64,000 nucleotides of DNA, taken from contig JBFWNY010000009.1 of NCBI GenBank assembly GCA_050250815.1, positions 37,401 to 101,400 on the forward strand, given 5' to 3'. The position numbers and the translations under genes were made by a program. This stretch comes from JAEUMD01 sp050250815 (GTDB lineage: Bacteria; Pseudomonadota; Alphaproteobacteria; Rhizobiales; Hyphomicrobiaceae). Positions 35,574-45,115 of this stretch are shown here, one piece after another. Below the pieces are notes generated by a model, which searched no databases, was not told where the DNA came from, and saw nothing but the letters and a program-made list of their open reading frames with translations. Positions within the stretch are counted from its first letter, which is position 1, and each line of letters starts with the position of its first letter.

Positions 35574-36713
35574 TCAGCGCTTGGCGCGGCTGCGCGGCGC
35601 CTCGCCCTCGTCCTCAAGCGCAACCTCCACCTCGGCCGAGCCGTCGTCGTGGCTCTCGCCGTCGTCAGGCGTCGCCAGCATCTGGTCGACGATCAGACCT
35701 GCATTCTGCCGAATGGCGCGCTCGATCTCGGCGGCCATTGCAACGTTCTCCTTGAGGAACGTCTTGGAGTTCTCGCGTCCCTGTCCGATACGCTGACCGT
35801 CATAGGAAAACCAAGCGCCCGATTTCTCGATGATGCCGGCCTTCACACCCAGGTCGATCAACTCTCCAGTCTTGGAGATGCCTTCGCCATACATGATGTC
35901 GAACTCGACCTGCTTGAACGGCGGCGCCACCTTGTTCTTGACGACCTTGACGCGGGTCTGGTTGCCGACCACCTCGTCGCGGTCCTTGATCTGGCCGATG
36001 CGGCGGATGTCGAGACGCACAGAGGCATAGAACTTCAACGCATTGCCACCCGTGGTCGTCTCCGGATTGCCGAACATAATGCCGATCTTCATGCGAATCT
36101 GGTTGATGAAAATGACCATGCAGTGCGACTTGGAGATTGACGCGGTGAGCTTGCGCAGCGCCTGACTCATAAGACGTGCCTGCAGGCCCGGCAGGCTGTC
36201 GCCCATATCTCCTTCAAGCTCCGCCTTAGGCGTCAGGGCCGCCACCGAGTCGACGACGAGGACGTCGATGGCGCCCGACCGCACCAGGGTGTCGGAAATT
36301 TCCAGGGCCTGCTCGCCGGTATCGGGCTGCGAAATGAGCAGGTCCTCGACCTTTACGCCCAGCTTGCGAGCGTAGACGGGATCGAGGGCGTGCTCAGCAT
36401 CGACGAAGGCGCAGATGCCGCCCTTCTTCTGGGCCTCGGCCACAACCTGGAGCGCGAGCGTAGTCTTGCCGGACGATTCCGGACCGTAGATCTCGACGAC
36501 GCGGCCCTTGGGCAGACCGCCGATGCCCAGCGCGATGTCGAGCCCCAACGACCCCGTGGAGATCGCCTCGACGTCGATCGACTTGTCCGACTGGCCAAGG
36601 CGCATGATCGAGCCCTTGCCGAAGTTCTTGTCGATCTGCGCCAGCGCCGCCTCGAGCGCCTTCTGCTTGTCCATAACGCCCCCTTCGACCACCCTGAGCT
36701 GCGGCATTTCCAT
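35574..36713 (-). CDS. recA: Recombinase RecA
   Basis: A 379-residue RecA that polymerises on single-stranded DNA for strand exchange and activates LexA cleavage. The Walker A motif is GPESSGKTT, and the blocks VEIYGPESSGKTTLALQVVAE, QPDTGEQALEI and INQIRMKIGIMFGNPETTTGG are diagnostic. The acidic C-terminal tail (EDEGEAPRSRAKR) is as expected. The start is the first ATG (MEMPQLRVVEGG), which matches the length of the N-terminal leader in rhizobial RecA proteins. A candidate SOS box lies 50 bases upstream. Confidence 0.97.
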   Translation of the reverse strand: MEMPQLRVVEGGVMDKQKALEAALAQIDKNFGKGSIMRLGQSDKSIDVEAISTGSLGLDIALGIGGLPKGRVVEIYGPESSGKTTLALQVVAEAQKKGGICAFVDAEHALDPVYARKLGVKVEDLLISQPDTGEQALEISDTLVRSGAIDVLVVDSVAALTPKAELEGDMGDSLPGLQARLMSQALRKLTASISKSHCMVIFINQIRMKIGIMFGNPETTTGGNALKFYASVRLDIRRIGQIKDRDEVVGNQTRVKVVKNKVAPPFKQVEFDIMYGEGISKTGELIDLGVKAGIIEKSGAWFSYDGQRIGQGRENSKTFLKENVAMAAEIERAIRQNAGLIVDQMLATPDDGESHDDGSAEVEVALEDEGEAPRSRAKR

Positions 36714-36763
36714 GGTTCAACCCCTTATTTCATGAAGCCCCGACGGGCGCAATTGAGGTTAAT

Positions 36764-36778
36764 GTACATGATTTGTTC
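36764..36778. promoter_or_regulatory. recA: Candidate LexA (SOS) box before recA
   Basis: On the recA strand the sequence reads GAACAAATCATGTAC, i.e. GAAC-N7-GTAC, 50 bases before the recA start. The alphaproteobacterial LexA consensus as I recall it is GAAC-N7-GAAC (GTTC-N7-GTTC on the other strand), so one base differs. Position and AT-rich setting fit an operator overlapping the promoter. Confidence 0.5.
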
Positions 36779-37136
36779 TAATTGTCGAGAACTTTGTAAT
36801 GCGCTGATTAGGCTATGAATTATTTTTTGCGTTCCCGGTACAGCCCACTACCCTCCGGGGGTAGTGTCTCAGTTTGAAAAAGAATCGGCTTGACCCGATA
36901 TCATCGGCAGACTGCGGAACTCTGGCTATGCCGATTTCGGGGCTGCGCGAGCTGACATCAGAAGGCTATCGGCCTCGTCGCCTGAAATTGCCGCGAAATT
37001 CTCCGAGAGGTCGTCCGGCATCGGGAGGCCTCACGAGGAGCCAGCGGCAGCGGCACCGCGAGCAATGCGCCTGCCATCCAGAGTTCTCGCGGCCGATGTG
37101 CCGCGTCCGATGACGCGGCGGTCGGTCCACCTGTCG
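36779..37136. other. Intergenic region between cckA and recA
   Basis: About 360 bases with no gene. The part nearest recA is AT-rich and should hold the recA promoter. A perfect 8-bp stem (CACTACCC / GGGTAGTG, 36846-36866) with a 5-base loop lies in the middle without a T-run. No other signal was recognised. Confidence 0.4.
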
Positions 37137-39749
37137 TCAGCCGGCAAGCTCTTCCTTCACCTTGATGACGAGCTGGGTCAGCGAGAAGGGCTTGGGCAAG
37201 AAACCGAAGCGCTCCTCCTGATCGAGCCCCGCGCGGAAGGCGTCGTTGGGATAGCCCGACATGAACACGAATTTCTGGTCGGGGCTGCGCTGGCGCAGCT
37301 CCTTCAGCAGCGTCGGTCCGTCCATTTCCGGCATGACGACGTCGGAGACGACGATGTCGACCTTGTTGTCGTGAGCTGCGAGCACCTCGAGCGCCTCAGC
37401 GCCGTTGCAGGCTTCCAGCACCTCGAAGCCGCGGCTCCGCAGAGCACGCACCGCAAAGCTGCGGACGCCATCCTCGTCTTCCACCAGCAGCACGCGGCCC
37501 GAGCCGGTGACGTCGGGGAGATGACGCACTTCCTTCTTCTGCGCCTTGCTCTGGAGCTGCGTCTCCTCCTCGGCATCCGGCACGAAGCGCGGCAGGAAGA
37601 CACGGAACGTGGTGCCCTTGCCCACCTCACTCTCGGGGAAGATGAAGCCGCCCGACTGCTTGACGATGCCGTAGACGGTGGCAAGCCCCAAGCCCGTGCC
37701 CTTGCCCACGCCCTTGGTGGTGAAGAACGGCTCGAAGATCTTGTTGAGCACCTCGGCACTCATGCCGCAGCCGGTATCCTCCACCTCGACCAGCACGTAC
37801 TCGCCGATCTTGAGGCCGAAGTGGTCGAGCTTGTGGCATTCACGCTCGGTGACATTGCGCGTGCGTATCGTGAGCGTACCCCCGTCCGCCATCGCGTCGC
37901 GCGCATTGACCGCCAGGTTGACGATGACCCGGTCGAGCTGCGTCTTGTCGGTCTTGACGAACCACAGCTCGCGCTCGGTCTGCACCTTCAGCTTGACGCG
38001 CTCGCCCAGCGCGTTGGACAGCAGCGGCATCAGATCGCTGACCACATCACCCAGCTGCAGCATCTCGTTCTGCAGCGTCTGGAGCCGCGAGAACGCCATC
38101 AGCTTTGAGACGAGACCCGCCGCGCGGCTTGCCTCGGACTTGATGAGCATCAGGTCGCGGTGCGAGGGGTCGGGCGGCTGATGCGCCTGCAGCAGAAACT
38201 CCGAGAAGCCGATGATCGATGTCAGCGCATTGTTGAAGTCGTGCGCGATGCCGCCGGCGAGCGTGCCGACCGCTTCCATCTTGCTCGACTGCGCGAAGCG
38301 GGCTTCCAGACGCTTCTGCTCGGTGGCATCGAGCACATAAAGTACGGCCGCCTCGCGTGCATCGCGGGCTCCGGCGAGCGGGCTCATGAAGACGCGGCGC
38401 GTGTAATCCTTGCCAGCGCCGAACGTGACGTCGATCGGCGAGACGTTGCCGCGGCCAGCCAGCACCTCGTCGAGCCCGCGGGCCACTTCCGCCTTCACGG
38501 AGGCGTCGCACTGGCGGGTCAGCACATCGAGAGCGGGCTCGGCGGCCGCACTCGTGCCGTCGAGGATCATGCGCGCAAACGCAGCATTCGCATTGGCGAT
38601 GCGGCCGTTGGGCGCCAGCGTCGCGATGCCGAACGGTGCCGACTGGAAGAAGCGCGAGAAGCGCTGGTCGGCGGCGCCGCCGTCATCGTCGCCGAAGGTC
38701 TCGTTCTCGCGATTGAAGCCGCCGATCACGAGGCTGCCGGACTGGCTGGCGTCGGCACGGCAGACCAGATGCATGGGCAGCAGGCGGCCGTCCTCGCGCG
38801 TCATGTCGAGGTCGATGGAAAGTGCGGCACCGTCCCCCTCGCGGCCGGCGCGACGCAGAAGCTCAACGCCGTCGTCGGAGACCAGGTCAGACAGGCGCAG
38901 CACGCGCTCCTGGATGACGTCGGCGCCGTAGCCGATCCAGCCTGTGAGCGTGGCGTTGGCGTGCGTGACGATGCCGTCGGCATCAACCGTCATGAGGCCG
39001 AGGGGCATGCCGTCGTAGAGTGCCAGATCCTTGTCGTAGGCCTGTCGCTGACGTGCGGCCGCGCGGCGCTCCTCGGTCACGTCCTCGAACGTCCACACGA
39101 TGAGGGGACCGGGATCGCGATCGATGGCTGGCGCCACGAAACTCTTGACCGAGATGCGCAGGTAGCGCTGCGTCTCACCCTTGCTCAGCGCCGCACGCGG
39201 CGTCGCCGGGACGACCTCGCTGGAGGTCTGCCCCTGGGCCGCGGCGCGGGACAGGCGGAAGATCGCCTCGGATGCTTCGCGGACCGCCGCGAACGCTTCC
39301 TCAAGCGTGCCCAGCGAACCTGAATCGGAGCGTCCGACGAGGCGGGATACGGCGGCATTGGCATAGATGGGATCGCCGCCGCGTTGACGGGTCACGAGCA
39401 CGCCGATGTCGTCGGTATCGACCAGCAGCTTTACGAGGTCGGCTTCCGGCAGGCGATCGCCCATGCGGATATGGCCGGCGGCCATGCCGAACAGCAGGAA
39501 CACGCCCAACATGGCGAGCGTGGCAAGTAGAGCGACGAGCAGCGGATTTGGATAGTCCGACGCGATGAGCGACATGACGACGGCGCCCGCCGCGACCAGC
39601 ACGGAGAGGATCGTGGCATACCCGCCACCCCCGCGAAGCGCCGCGAGCGGATCGTCCGCGGCTATGCGTTGAGATCGCGCCCGGGTATCGCTCATAAGCA
39701 GCGAAGCTAGCTGATTCGCGGACGCGATTGCCTTGGACGGCTGGAACAT
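37137..39749 (-). CDS. cckA: Cell-cycle hybrid histidine kinase CckA
   Basis: A hybrid sensor kinase of about 870 residues. Two membrane segments lie near the N-terminus (ILSVLVAAGAVVMSLIAS and PLLVALLATLAMLGVFLLFGMAAG), followed by PAS-like domains, a HisKA domain with His in GGIAHDFNNALTSIIGFSEF (near residue 500), an HATPase with VEDTGCGMSAEVLNKIFEPFFTTK, and a receiver (about 750-870) with phospho-Asp in DIVVSDVVMPEMDG. This architecture is that of CckA, which feeds phosphate through ChpT to CtrA and CpdR. The start is uncertain: GTG at 39803, ATG at 39749 and ATG at 39695 are all in frame and none has a strong Shine-Dalgarno. Confidence 0.93.
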   Translation of the reverse strand: MFQPSKAIASANQLASLLMSDTRARSQRIAADDPLAALRGGGGYATILSVLVAAGAVVMSLIASDYPNPLLVALLATLAMLGVFLLFGMAAGHIRMGDRLPEADLVKLLVDTDDIGVLVTRQRGGDPIYANAAVSRLVGRSDSGSLGTLEEAFAAVREASEAIFRLSRAAAQGQTSSEVVPATPRAALSKGETQRYLRISVKSFVAPAIDRDPGPLIVWTFEDVTEERRAAARQRQAYDKDLALYDGMPLGLMTVDADGIVTHANATLTGWIGYGADVIQERVLRLSDLVSDDGVELLRRAGREGDGAALSIDLDMTREDGRLLPMHLVCRADASQSGSLVIGGFNRENETFGDDDGGAADQRFSRFFQSAPFGIATLAPNGRIANANAAFARMILDGTSAAAEPALDVLTRQCDASVKAEVARGLDEVLAGRGNVSPIDVTFGAGKDYTRRVFMSPLAGARDAREAAVLYVLDATEQKRLEARFAQSSKMEAVGTLAGGIAHDFNNALTSIIGFSEFLLQAHQPPDPSHRDLMLIKSEASRAAGLVSKLMAFSRLQTLQNEMLQLGDVVSDLMPLLSNALGERVKLKVQTERELWFVKTDKTQLDRVIVNLAVNARDAMADGGTLTIRTRNVTERECHKLDHFGLKIGEYVLVEVEDTGCGMSAEVLNKIFEPFFTTKGVGKGTGLGLATVYGIVKQSGGFIFPESEVGKGTTFRVFLPRFVPDAEEETQLQSKAQKKEVRHLPDVTGSGRVLLVEDEDGVRSFAVRALRSRGFEVLEACNGAEALEVLAAHDNKVDIVVSDVVMPEMDGPTLLKELRQRSPDQKFVFMSGYPNDAFRAGLDQEERFGFLPKPFSLTQLVIKVKEELAG

Positions 39750-39919
39750 CGACACTCGACTCGGAACTACAAGGATGCGCGGCTCAAAGCCGCTGGACTT
39801 CACGGTGCTGCTGCATCACTTGGACGCAGCAGCCCACAGGTTTTAGGGAGAAGCGGCCGATCTCTTGAGATCCGTCCACGAGCCCCCGCCCGTCGAGATC
39901 AACTGTTCGATCATTAGGG

Positions 39920-39934
39920 TTAAAATGGCATGAA
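39920..39934. promoter_or_regulatory. Possible CtrA site between cckA and fliO-like gene
   Basis: TTAAAATGGCATGAA has the form TTAA-N7-TGAA, one base off the full CtrA recognition sequence TTAA-N7-TTAA. It lies in the roughly 360-base divergent region between cckA and the FliO-like gene, both plausible CtrA-linked genes. A lone TTAA half-site is at about 40014. The rest of this region shows nothing else I can name. Confidence 0.35.
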
Positions 39935-40105
39935 TTCCGCGCTATAGCTGCGCCCGGACGGCGCCTGCGGCGGAGCATTCCGGGCTGATTGCCCACCCGC
40001 CGGGCAATACCGGGTTAATCCACGCGTCAGCACGGCACGGGTCGTCGTGACGCCAGCCGACTTCAGGAACGACGAGAGGGCGCGGTCCGCCGCGGCAATC
40101 AACAC

Positions 40106-40474
40106 ATGTGGGACATCCTGTTCTATCTGCTGGTCATTGTCGCAGTTGGTGCACTCGCGGCGGTGGCCGTCTATTTCGGCCGCGGCTATGTGGCGGGTAA
40201 CGGCGGCAACGGCTTGTTCGGCAATCGCACCGAGCGTCGCCTCGACGTGATCGAGCAATCGAGTGTGGATGGCCGACGTCGGCTGGTGCTCATCCGCCGC
40301 GATGACGTCGAGCATCTGATAATGACAGGCGGGCCCGTCGACGTCGTGATCGAGACGGGCATCAGCCCGAACCGTCGCCCTGCCGCACGGCCGGTGGGCG
40401 AGATTGTCGAGGCACCGCAACCGGTGTTCTCACGCGCGCCGCGCTCGTTGGGGGCCGCGGGCGGCACCGAATAG
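40106..40474 (+). CDS. FliO-like flagellar biosynthesis protein
   Basis: A 122-residue protein with one N-terminal membrane segment (ILFYLLVIVAVGALAAVAVYFG) and a short cytoplasmic domain containing RRLDVIEQSSVDGRRRLVLIRRDDVEHLIMTGGPVDVVIETGI. That block is the hallmark of the FliO/MopB family, which supports assembly of the flagellar export gate. No other flagellar genes are in the window; in several alphaproteobacteria a FliO-like gene lies away from the flagellar cluster, near cckA or dksA. Divergent from cckA. Confidence 0.8.
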   Translation: MWDILFYLLVIVAVGALAAVAVYFGRGYVAGNGGNGLFGNRTERRLDVIEQSSVDGRRRLVLIRRDDVEHLIMTGGPVDVVIETGISPNRRPAARPVGEIVEAPQPVFSRAPRSLGAAGGTE

Positions 40475-40658
40475 CTGCGGCGAAGAGGCAGACCAGCTCT
40501 GCGCCCGCTGCCTGATGCTGCCGCGTTATCGCCCTGATCGGCACGGCAGGTGCCCGGCCCGAAAGTTTGGAAGCTGGATCCCGGGCACTGCACACGGCGG
40601 ATGGAAGCCATCGCGATCGATGGCGGCCGGCCAGCCGCGATTCGAGGAGAATGCGATT

Positions 40659-43418
40659 TTGATCGTCCAACGGCTGGCCTTCATCCTGCGCGCGGGCGCG
40701 GTCTTGGCTGCGCTGATGTTGCTGCTCCAGCCGTCGGCTGCGAGCCCGCCCGATGCTGTGCACTCCGGCTGGCAATCGGCACAGGTGACGCTGCCAAACT
40801 GGGCCGCTGGCCTCGCCGGTCAGACTCCGGAGGCGCCCGCCAACAGCACGGCGCCTGCAACCGCCCCCGCCAAGGCGGCGCCAGCGGGGACGACCGAGCC
40901 TGCGACAGCCCCCTCAACCCCTACCTCCGGCGCGGGCCCCGGCCCCGCACAACCGGCACAGGCGCAGCCAGAGCCCCCCATCCCGCCTGCGACCTCCGCC
41001 CCAGCCCCAGCTCAGCCGGCCCAGGCGCCTGCGCTCGACGCGGAGCAGACGGCATCAATCGACGAGGTGGTGCAGCCCGTAAAGCGCCTGGTTAGTGTCC
41101 TCGACGATCTCGAAAAGACGGTCGAGCGCGTCAAGGAACGCGATGACGACCTCTCCCGCACACGCTCCGACATCGACAAGATTCCTCCCGCGGCCCGCAA
41201 GGCCGTCGAGGCCATCGAACCCCGGCTCGCCGATGTTCGCGCGCAGATCGGGAAGCTTGGCCCCGCGCCTGCAGGCGATGCGCAACCCGAGGCCGCGCAA
41301 GTGGCCGGCGAGCGCCAACGCCTCAATGCGCTGGCCACCCAGCTCGATGGCACCATCAAGTCGGCTCAACTGACGGCTGAGCGTGCCCGCCAGCTCGTCC
41401 AGAGGGTGCAGGACCTGAGGCAGGGCATCTTCACCCAGCAGTTGCTCAAGCGAACGCAGCACTCGCCGCTCAGCCCCGGGCTGTGGCTCGCCGTGGCAAA
41501 GGAGATGCCGCAGGCCACCAACGAAATTGCGACCATTGCGCGTGGCTGGTGGGTCTCGGCGAAGGACCGCTGGCCGGAGGTCGCCGCGCTGCTCGCACTC
41601 GCCTTCGTTGTCTACTTCGGCTTCCGGCACCTGCGCCGACGGTTGATGACGGCACGTCTCACCCGTGACAGCGCGCAACCGCCAACGTTCTTCCAGCGGG
41701 CCGCCGCCGCCAGCTGGATCGCTCCGGCGATCGCCATTCCGGCTGCCGCTGCCCTGATCGTTCTTTACGTCGGTCTCGTCAGCAACGGACTGCTTTACCT
41801 GCAGACCGAGCGGCTGGCGCAGATCATGCTCTTCGCATCGCTCATCTTCGTCGTCGTAAAGGGGCTCGCACGAGGCATCCTGCAGCCGGCGCGCCCGGAC
41901 TGGCGCCTGGTCGACGTATCGGACCGCACGGCGCTCAAGATGAGCCGCTTTGCCCAGGCCGTCGCTGCCGTCTACGCGATCGATCTCGTCATGAAGGACG
42001 TGATCAAGATGCTGTACCTGCCCTTCCAGGTCAGCGTCGCCCAGGCCTTCATCTTCAGCATGCTCTTCGCCGGCCTGATGTTCTCGCTAGCGCGCTTGCG
42101 GCTCGAGCCGCGGATCGCGCCAGCCGACGCGCCGCAGGTCTCGCGCTGGTGGCCGGCGTGGCTGAAGGTGCCTCTTGCGCTGGTCGCACTCATCACCGCG
42201 ACATCCTCGCTCCTCGGTTACGTCGCACTCGGCCGCTACATCTCCGCCCAGGTCGTGCTGACTGGCACCGCGCTCGTCGTGATTGTTCTGGGCTATCTCG
42301 CCATCCGGGCGATAGCCGGTGATGGGTCAAGGCCCGGAAACGGCCTAGGCGGACGCCTGCTCGAAGGACGTCTCGACGAACAGCAGCGCCGGCAGATGGA
42401 CAGCGTGCTGTTCGTGGCGCTCAACATCGTGCTCGCGTTCTTCGCGGTACCGCTTCTGCTGTTCGTGTGGGGGTTCTCCTCGGCCGAGATCGCCTCGCTC
42501 ATCAGCTCGACGCTGTTCGGCTTCGACATTGGCGGCATTCACATCTCGCCAGCGCGCATCCTGCTTGCGATCGCCCTGTTCGTGGGATTGATCTTCGGCA
42601 CGCGCTTGGTGCAGCGGTGGATGAGCGCCACCGTTCTGCAGCCATCGCGTATCGATGCCGGTCTCGCGAATTCGATCCACACCGGTGTCGGATACGCCGG
42701 CTATGCCATAGCGGTCATCGCCGCACTCGCCTACGGCGGGCTAGACATCACCAATATCGCGATCGTCGCCGGCGCCCTGTCGGTCGGCATCGGCTTTGGC
42801 CTGCAATCAATCGTCAACAACTTCGTATCTGGCCTCATCCTGCTGGTGGAGCGCCCGATCAAGGTAGGTGACTGGATCGCAGTGGGTGCTTTCGAGGGGC
42901 ATGTGCGGCGCATCTCGGTGCGTTCGACCGAGATCGAGACGTTCGATCGCTCGAGCGTCATCGTGCCTAACTCCGAGTTGATCTCCGGCACGGTCAAGAA
43001 CCGCACCCACCGTAATGCACTGGGACGCGTCGACGTCGCTGTGGGTGTCGACTACGCTAGCGATCCCGCAGTCGTTCACGCGTTGCTGGAGAAAGTCGCA
43101 AACGAGAGCCCTATGGTGCTCAAGTTCCCTGCGCCGCTCGTCTCGTTCGACAACTTCGGCGCCAGCTCGCTCGACTTCACGGTGCGCGCTTACGTTGGCG
43201 ACGTGAACAAATCCGTTTCGACCGCCACTGACCTGCGTATGCGCATCTTCGCGGCGCTGAAGCAGGCGGGTATCGAGATCCCCTTCCCGCAAACGGACGT
43301 GCACCTGCGCGATCTCGATTTCGTCAAGGCCGTGGTGACGCGGATCGCGGCCGAGCGCGCCGGCAGGCAGGCCGATGCCTCAGCCAAGACTGTGGAGGAC
43401 AGGGGCGAAACGTCGTGA
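40659..43418 (+). CDS. Large mechanosensitive ion channel (DUF3772 + MscS)
   Basis: A protein of about 919 residues. A signal peptide (LAFILRAGAVLAALMLLLQPSAAS) is followed by a Pro/Ala-rich linker, a periplasmic DUF3772-like coiled-coil region (about residues 125-260, rich in Glu, Arg and Gln), roughly ten membrane segments, and a C-terminal MscS core with IVAGALSVGIGFGLQSIVNNFVSGLILLVERPIKVGDWI. It would open under membrane tension to relieve osmotic stress. I favour the TTG start behind GAGGAG; an ATG at 40620 would add 13 residues. It is 184 bases behind the FliO-like gene. Confidence 0.9.
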   Translation: MIVQRLAFILRAGAVLAALMLLLQPSAASPPDAVHSGWQSAQVTLPNWAAGLAGQTPEAPANSTAPATAPAKAAPAGTTEPATAPSTPTSGAGPGPAQPAQAQPEPPIPPATSAPAPAQPAQAPALDAEQTASIDEVVQPVKRLVSVLDDLEKTVERVKERDDDLSRTRSDIDKIPPAARKAVEAIEPRLADVRAQIGKLGPAPAGDAQPEAAQVAGERQRLNALATQLDGTIKSAQLTAERARQLVQRVQDLRQGIFTQQLLKRTQHSPLSPGLWLAVAKEMPQATNEIATIARGWWVSAKDRWPEVAALLALAFVVYFGFRHLRRRLMTARLTRDSAQPPTFFQRAAAASWIAPAIAIPAAAALIVLYVGLVSNGLLYLQTERLAQIMLFASLIFVVVKGLARGILQPARPDWRLVDVSDRTALKMSRFAQAVAAVYAIDLVMKDVIKMLYLPFQVSVAQAFIFSMLFAGLMFSLARLRLEPRIAPADAPQVSRWWPAWLKVPLALVALITATSSLLGYVALGRYISAQVVLTGTALVVIVLGYLAIRAIAGDGSRPGNGLGGRLLEGRLDEQQRRQMDSVLFVALNIVLAFFAVPLLLFVWGFSSAEIASLISSTLFGFDIGGIHISPARILLAIALFVGLIFGTRLVQRWMSATVLQPSRIDAGLANSIHTGVGYAGYAIAVIAALAYGGLDITNIAIVAGALSVGIGFGLQSIVNNFVSGLILLVERPIKVGDWIAVGAFEGHVRRISVRSTEIETFDRSSVIVPNSELISGTVKNRTHRNALGRVDVAVGVDYASDPAVVHALLEKVANESPMVLKFPAPLVSFDNFGASSLDFTVRAYVGDVNKSVSTATDLRMRIFAALKQAGIEIPFPQTDVHLRDLDFVKAVVTRIAAERAGRQADASAKTVEDRGETS

Positions 43419-43445
43419 CGGCGCCCGCCTTGGCCAACGACCGGC

Positions 43446-44249
43446 TCAACGCCCCGCGACGAAAGCCGTCGCGCGCGAGAATGCCTCCTTGGCCGGCACC
43501 GCCTCTTTGAACCCGATGAGGAAGCCGGCCTCGGCGGCCGCCAGACGTTCATCGGGGGTGCCGTGGTGGTGCATATTGCGGAACTGCGTGTCTCCGCTCT
43601 GCCAGCGACGCATGCCCGCCGACCAGAATTTCGCTTCAGGATTGTCGCGCTTCCTGAGCCCCAGGTAGTAGCCCGACAGGAAATCGGCGTGCAGCTCCAC
43701 GCGCTTGACCGTCGGCTGACGGCCGCGGATCGTCTCGAACAAGCCATCGCGATATACCCACACGTGCGCGAACTCATGCGCGGCCGTCTGCAGCGCGGTG
43801 ATGCCCGAGGCGTCGTAGTCCATCAGCGTCTTGAAGTAGGTCCGCCCGAACAGTACGGCGTACTCGTAGGTGGAACCCGCCGCGTAGCGCATCGCCATCG
43901 CGTTGGGTGCCTCGTCATCATCGTAGAAGCCCACCTTGGGCCAAACGTCGAACGTCTCGGCGAGACGCTGAAGCGCGCGGTCGAACATCCGGTCGAGTCC
44001 GGCGTTGCCGGTCGAACGGAACATCGCCTCGACCTCGGGCGGCATTTGTGCCTCGCGCCCCGTTACGACGTTGGCGCCAAGCATCAGGTTGGCGTTGTTC
44101 TGCTCGATGAAGCAGCCCTTGATGTCCTTGAGCTTGCTGGCCTTCGCCTGCGACGTGGTGGTCTGTGCCAAGGCCGGCGATGCGCTTCCACCGCAGCACA
44201 GGCAGCAGCCCAGGCCCAGCGCAACGGTTCGGCGATCGAGCGCGCGCAT
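43446..44249 (-). CDS. Secreted zincin-like protein (HEFAH motif)
   Basis: A 267-residue exported protein. A twin-Arg-containing N-terminus and hydrophobic region (TVALGLGCCLCCGGSASPALAQ) form the signal peptide. The motif TAAHEFAHVWVYRDGLFE (HExxH) is followed about 30 residues later by KRVELHADFLSGYYLGLRK, whose ELHAD arrangement is how neutral zinc metallopeptidases supply the third ligand. The family is not otherwise recognised. GAGGGAGGTAGCG precedes the ATG. It starts 11 bases after a discoidin-like protein in the same direction, so the two probably act together outside the cytoplasm. Confidence 0.75.
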   Translation of the reverse strand: MRALDRRTVALGLGCCLCCGGSASPALAQTTTSQAKASKLKDIKGCFIEQNNANLMLGANVVTGREAQMPPEVEAMFRSTGNAGLDRMFDRALQRLAETFDVWPKVGFYDDDEAPNAMAMRYAAGSTYEYAVLFGRTYFKTLMDYDASGITALQTAAHEFAHVWVYRDGLFETIRGRQPTVKRVELHADFLSGYYLGLRKRDNPEAKFWSAGMRRWQSGDTQFRNMHHHGTPDERLAAAEAGFLIGFKEAVPAKEAFSRATAFVAGR

Positions 44250-44260
44250 CGCTACCTCCC

Positions 44261-44974
44261 TCAGTCGCTGGTGACGACGCGGAATTCCGTCACTGCCGTA
44301 TCCTCGTACTTGGTGCCCGGATAGACCGAGCGGATTGTGAAGCGCACCCACTCCGCCTTCTGCCGGCCGACGTCGATCGTCTGCACGCCGGGCTGGTCGG
44401 CGAGCGAGACGCGCCGCGTCTGACCGTTGGAGAACTGAAGCTCGGCGACCTGTACGCGACTATTGGCGAGGAACAGGCGCTCGTTCTTGTGGTAGCCGTT
44501 CATCACCTGCACGGCCGTGATGGTGCGGCCACCGTCGAGATCGACCAGAATGCTTTCGCCTTCGCCGTGCCCCTTGCGGCCTTCGACCCACGCCGTCTTG
44601 AGATCGCTGTCGACGAGGTTGCGCGGCAGGTAGTTGAAGCCGTATTGCGGAGCCAGCACCGAACTGACGCAATAATTGAAGCCCGCCACCTTATTGCACA
44701 CCTCGCCGTCGAGTCTCGGACGCGCCAGGCCCTCGTGCTGCGGCAGCGCGACGGGCTTCAGTTTGGCGACAACCGGCGCTTGCGCGGGCGTGGGATTGGG
44801 TGTTTCCGCAGGTCCGCACTCCAGGAATACGCACTTGGGCGCGGCAACAAGCGGGGCAGAGGCAAATGCGATGATGAAGGCAAGCGCCATGGCGCCAGTA
44901 ACTCGAAGGAGCGATGTTTGCCGGACCGCGTGTCCTTCAGGCGCACGCCGCCGCATCCCGTATCGATCGCCCAT
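44261..44974 (-). CDS. Exported discoidin-like (NADase-type glycan-binding) protein
   Basis: A 237-residue protein with a signal peptide (MALAFIIAFASAPLVAA). The C-terminal half (about residues 95-237) reads as a galactose-binding-like fold: NYLPRNLVDSDLKTAWVEGRKGHGEGESILVDLDGGRTITAVQVMNGYHKNERLF, the layout of the 'NADase-type glycan-binding domain'. Four cysteines in the linker region may form disulfides. GGGGAGG before the ATG at 44974 fixes the start. It is the first gene of a two-gene unit with the zincin-like protein; carbohydrate binding is inferred from the fold only. Confidence 0.7.
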   Translation of the reverse strand: MGDRYGMRRRAPEGHAVRQTSLLRVTGAMALAFIIAFASAPLVAAPKCVFLECGPAETPNPTPAQAPVVAKLKPVALPQHEGLARPRLDGEVCNKVAGFNYCVSSVLAPQYGFNYLPRNLVDSDLKTAWVEGRKGHGEGESILVDLDGGRTITAVQVMNGYHKNERLFLANSRVQVAELQFSNGQTRRVSLADQPGVQTIDVGRQKAEWVRFTIRSVYPGTKYEDTAVTEFRVVTSD

Positions 44975-45115
44975 CCCCGACCTCCCCGTTCGTCCCAAGA
45001 TTGCCGCAACGGCTTTGGCATCTGCCGGACACTAGAACAGGTGGACGTGCGAAGGAACCGCGCGCGCCCGGTCTCGTGATCACCTCCCCAACCAATTGCA
45101 CCATCACGCGAGCGT

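Noticed and set aside
35201..35623. A 140-codon minus-strand frame between recA and alaS
   Set aside because: It overlaps the recA 3' end in another frame, is very Arg/Ala/Pro-rich and has no ribosome binding site or family match.
36846..36866. An 8-bp hairpin between recA and cckA considered as a terminator
   Set aside because: No T-run on either strand, and it is far from both gene ends; kept only as a note in the intergenic entry.
38160..39323. A 387-codon plus-strand frame
   Set aside because: Antisense to the PAS and kinase part of cckA; no motif or start signal.
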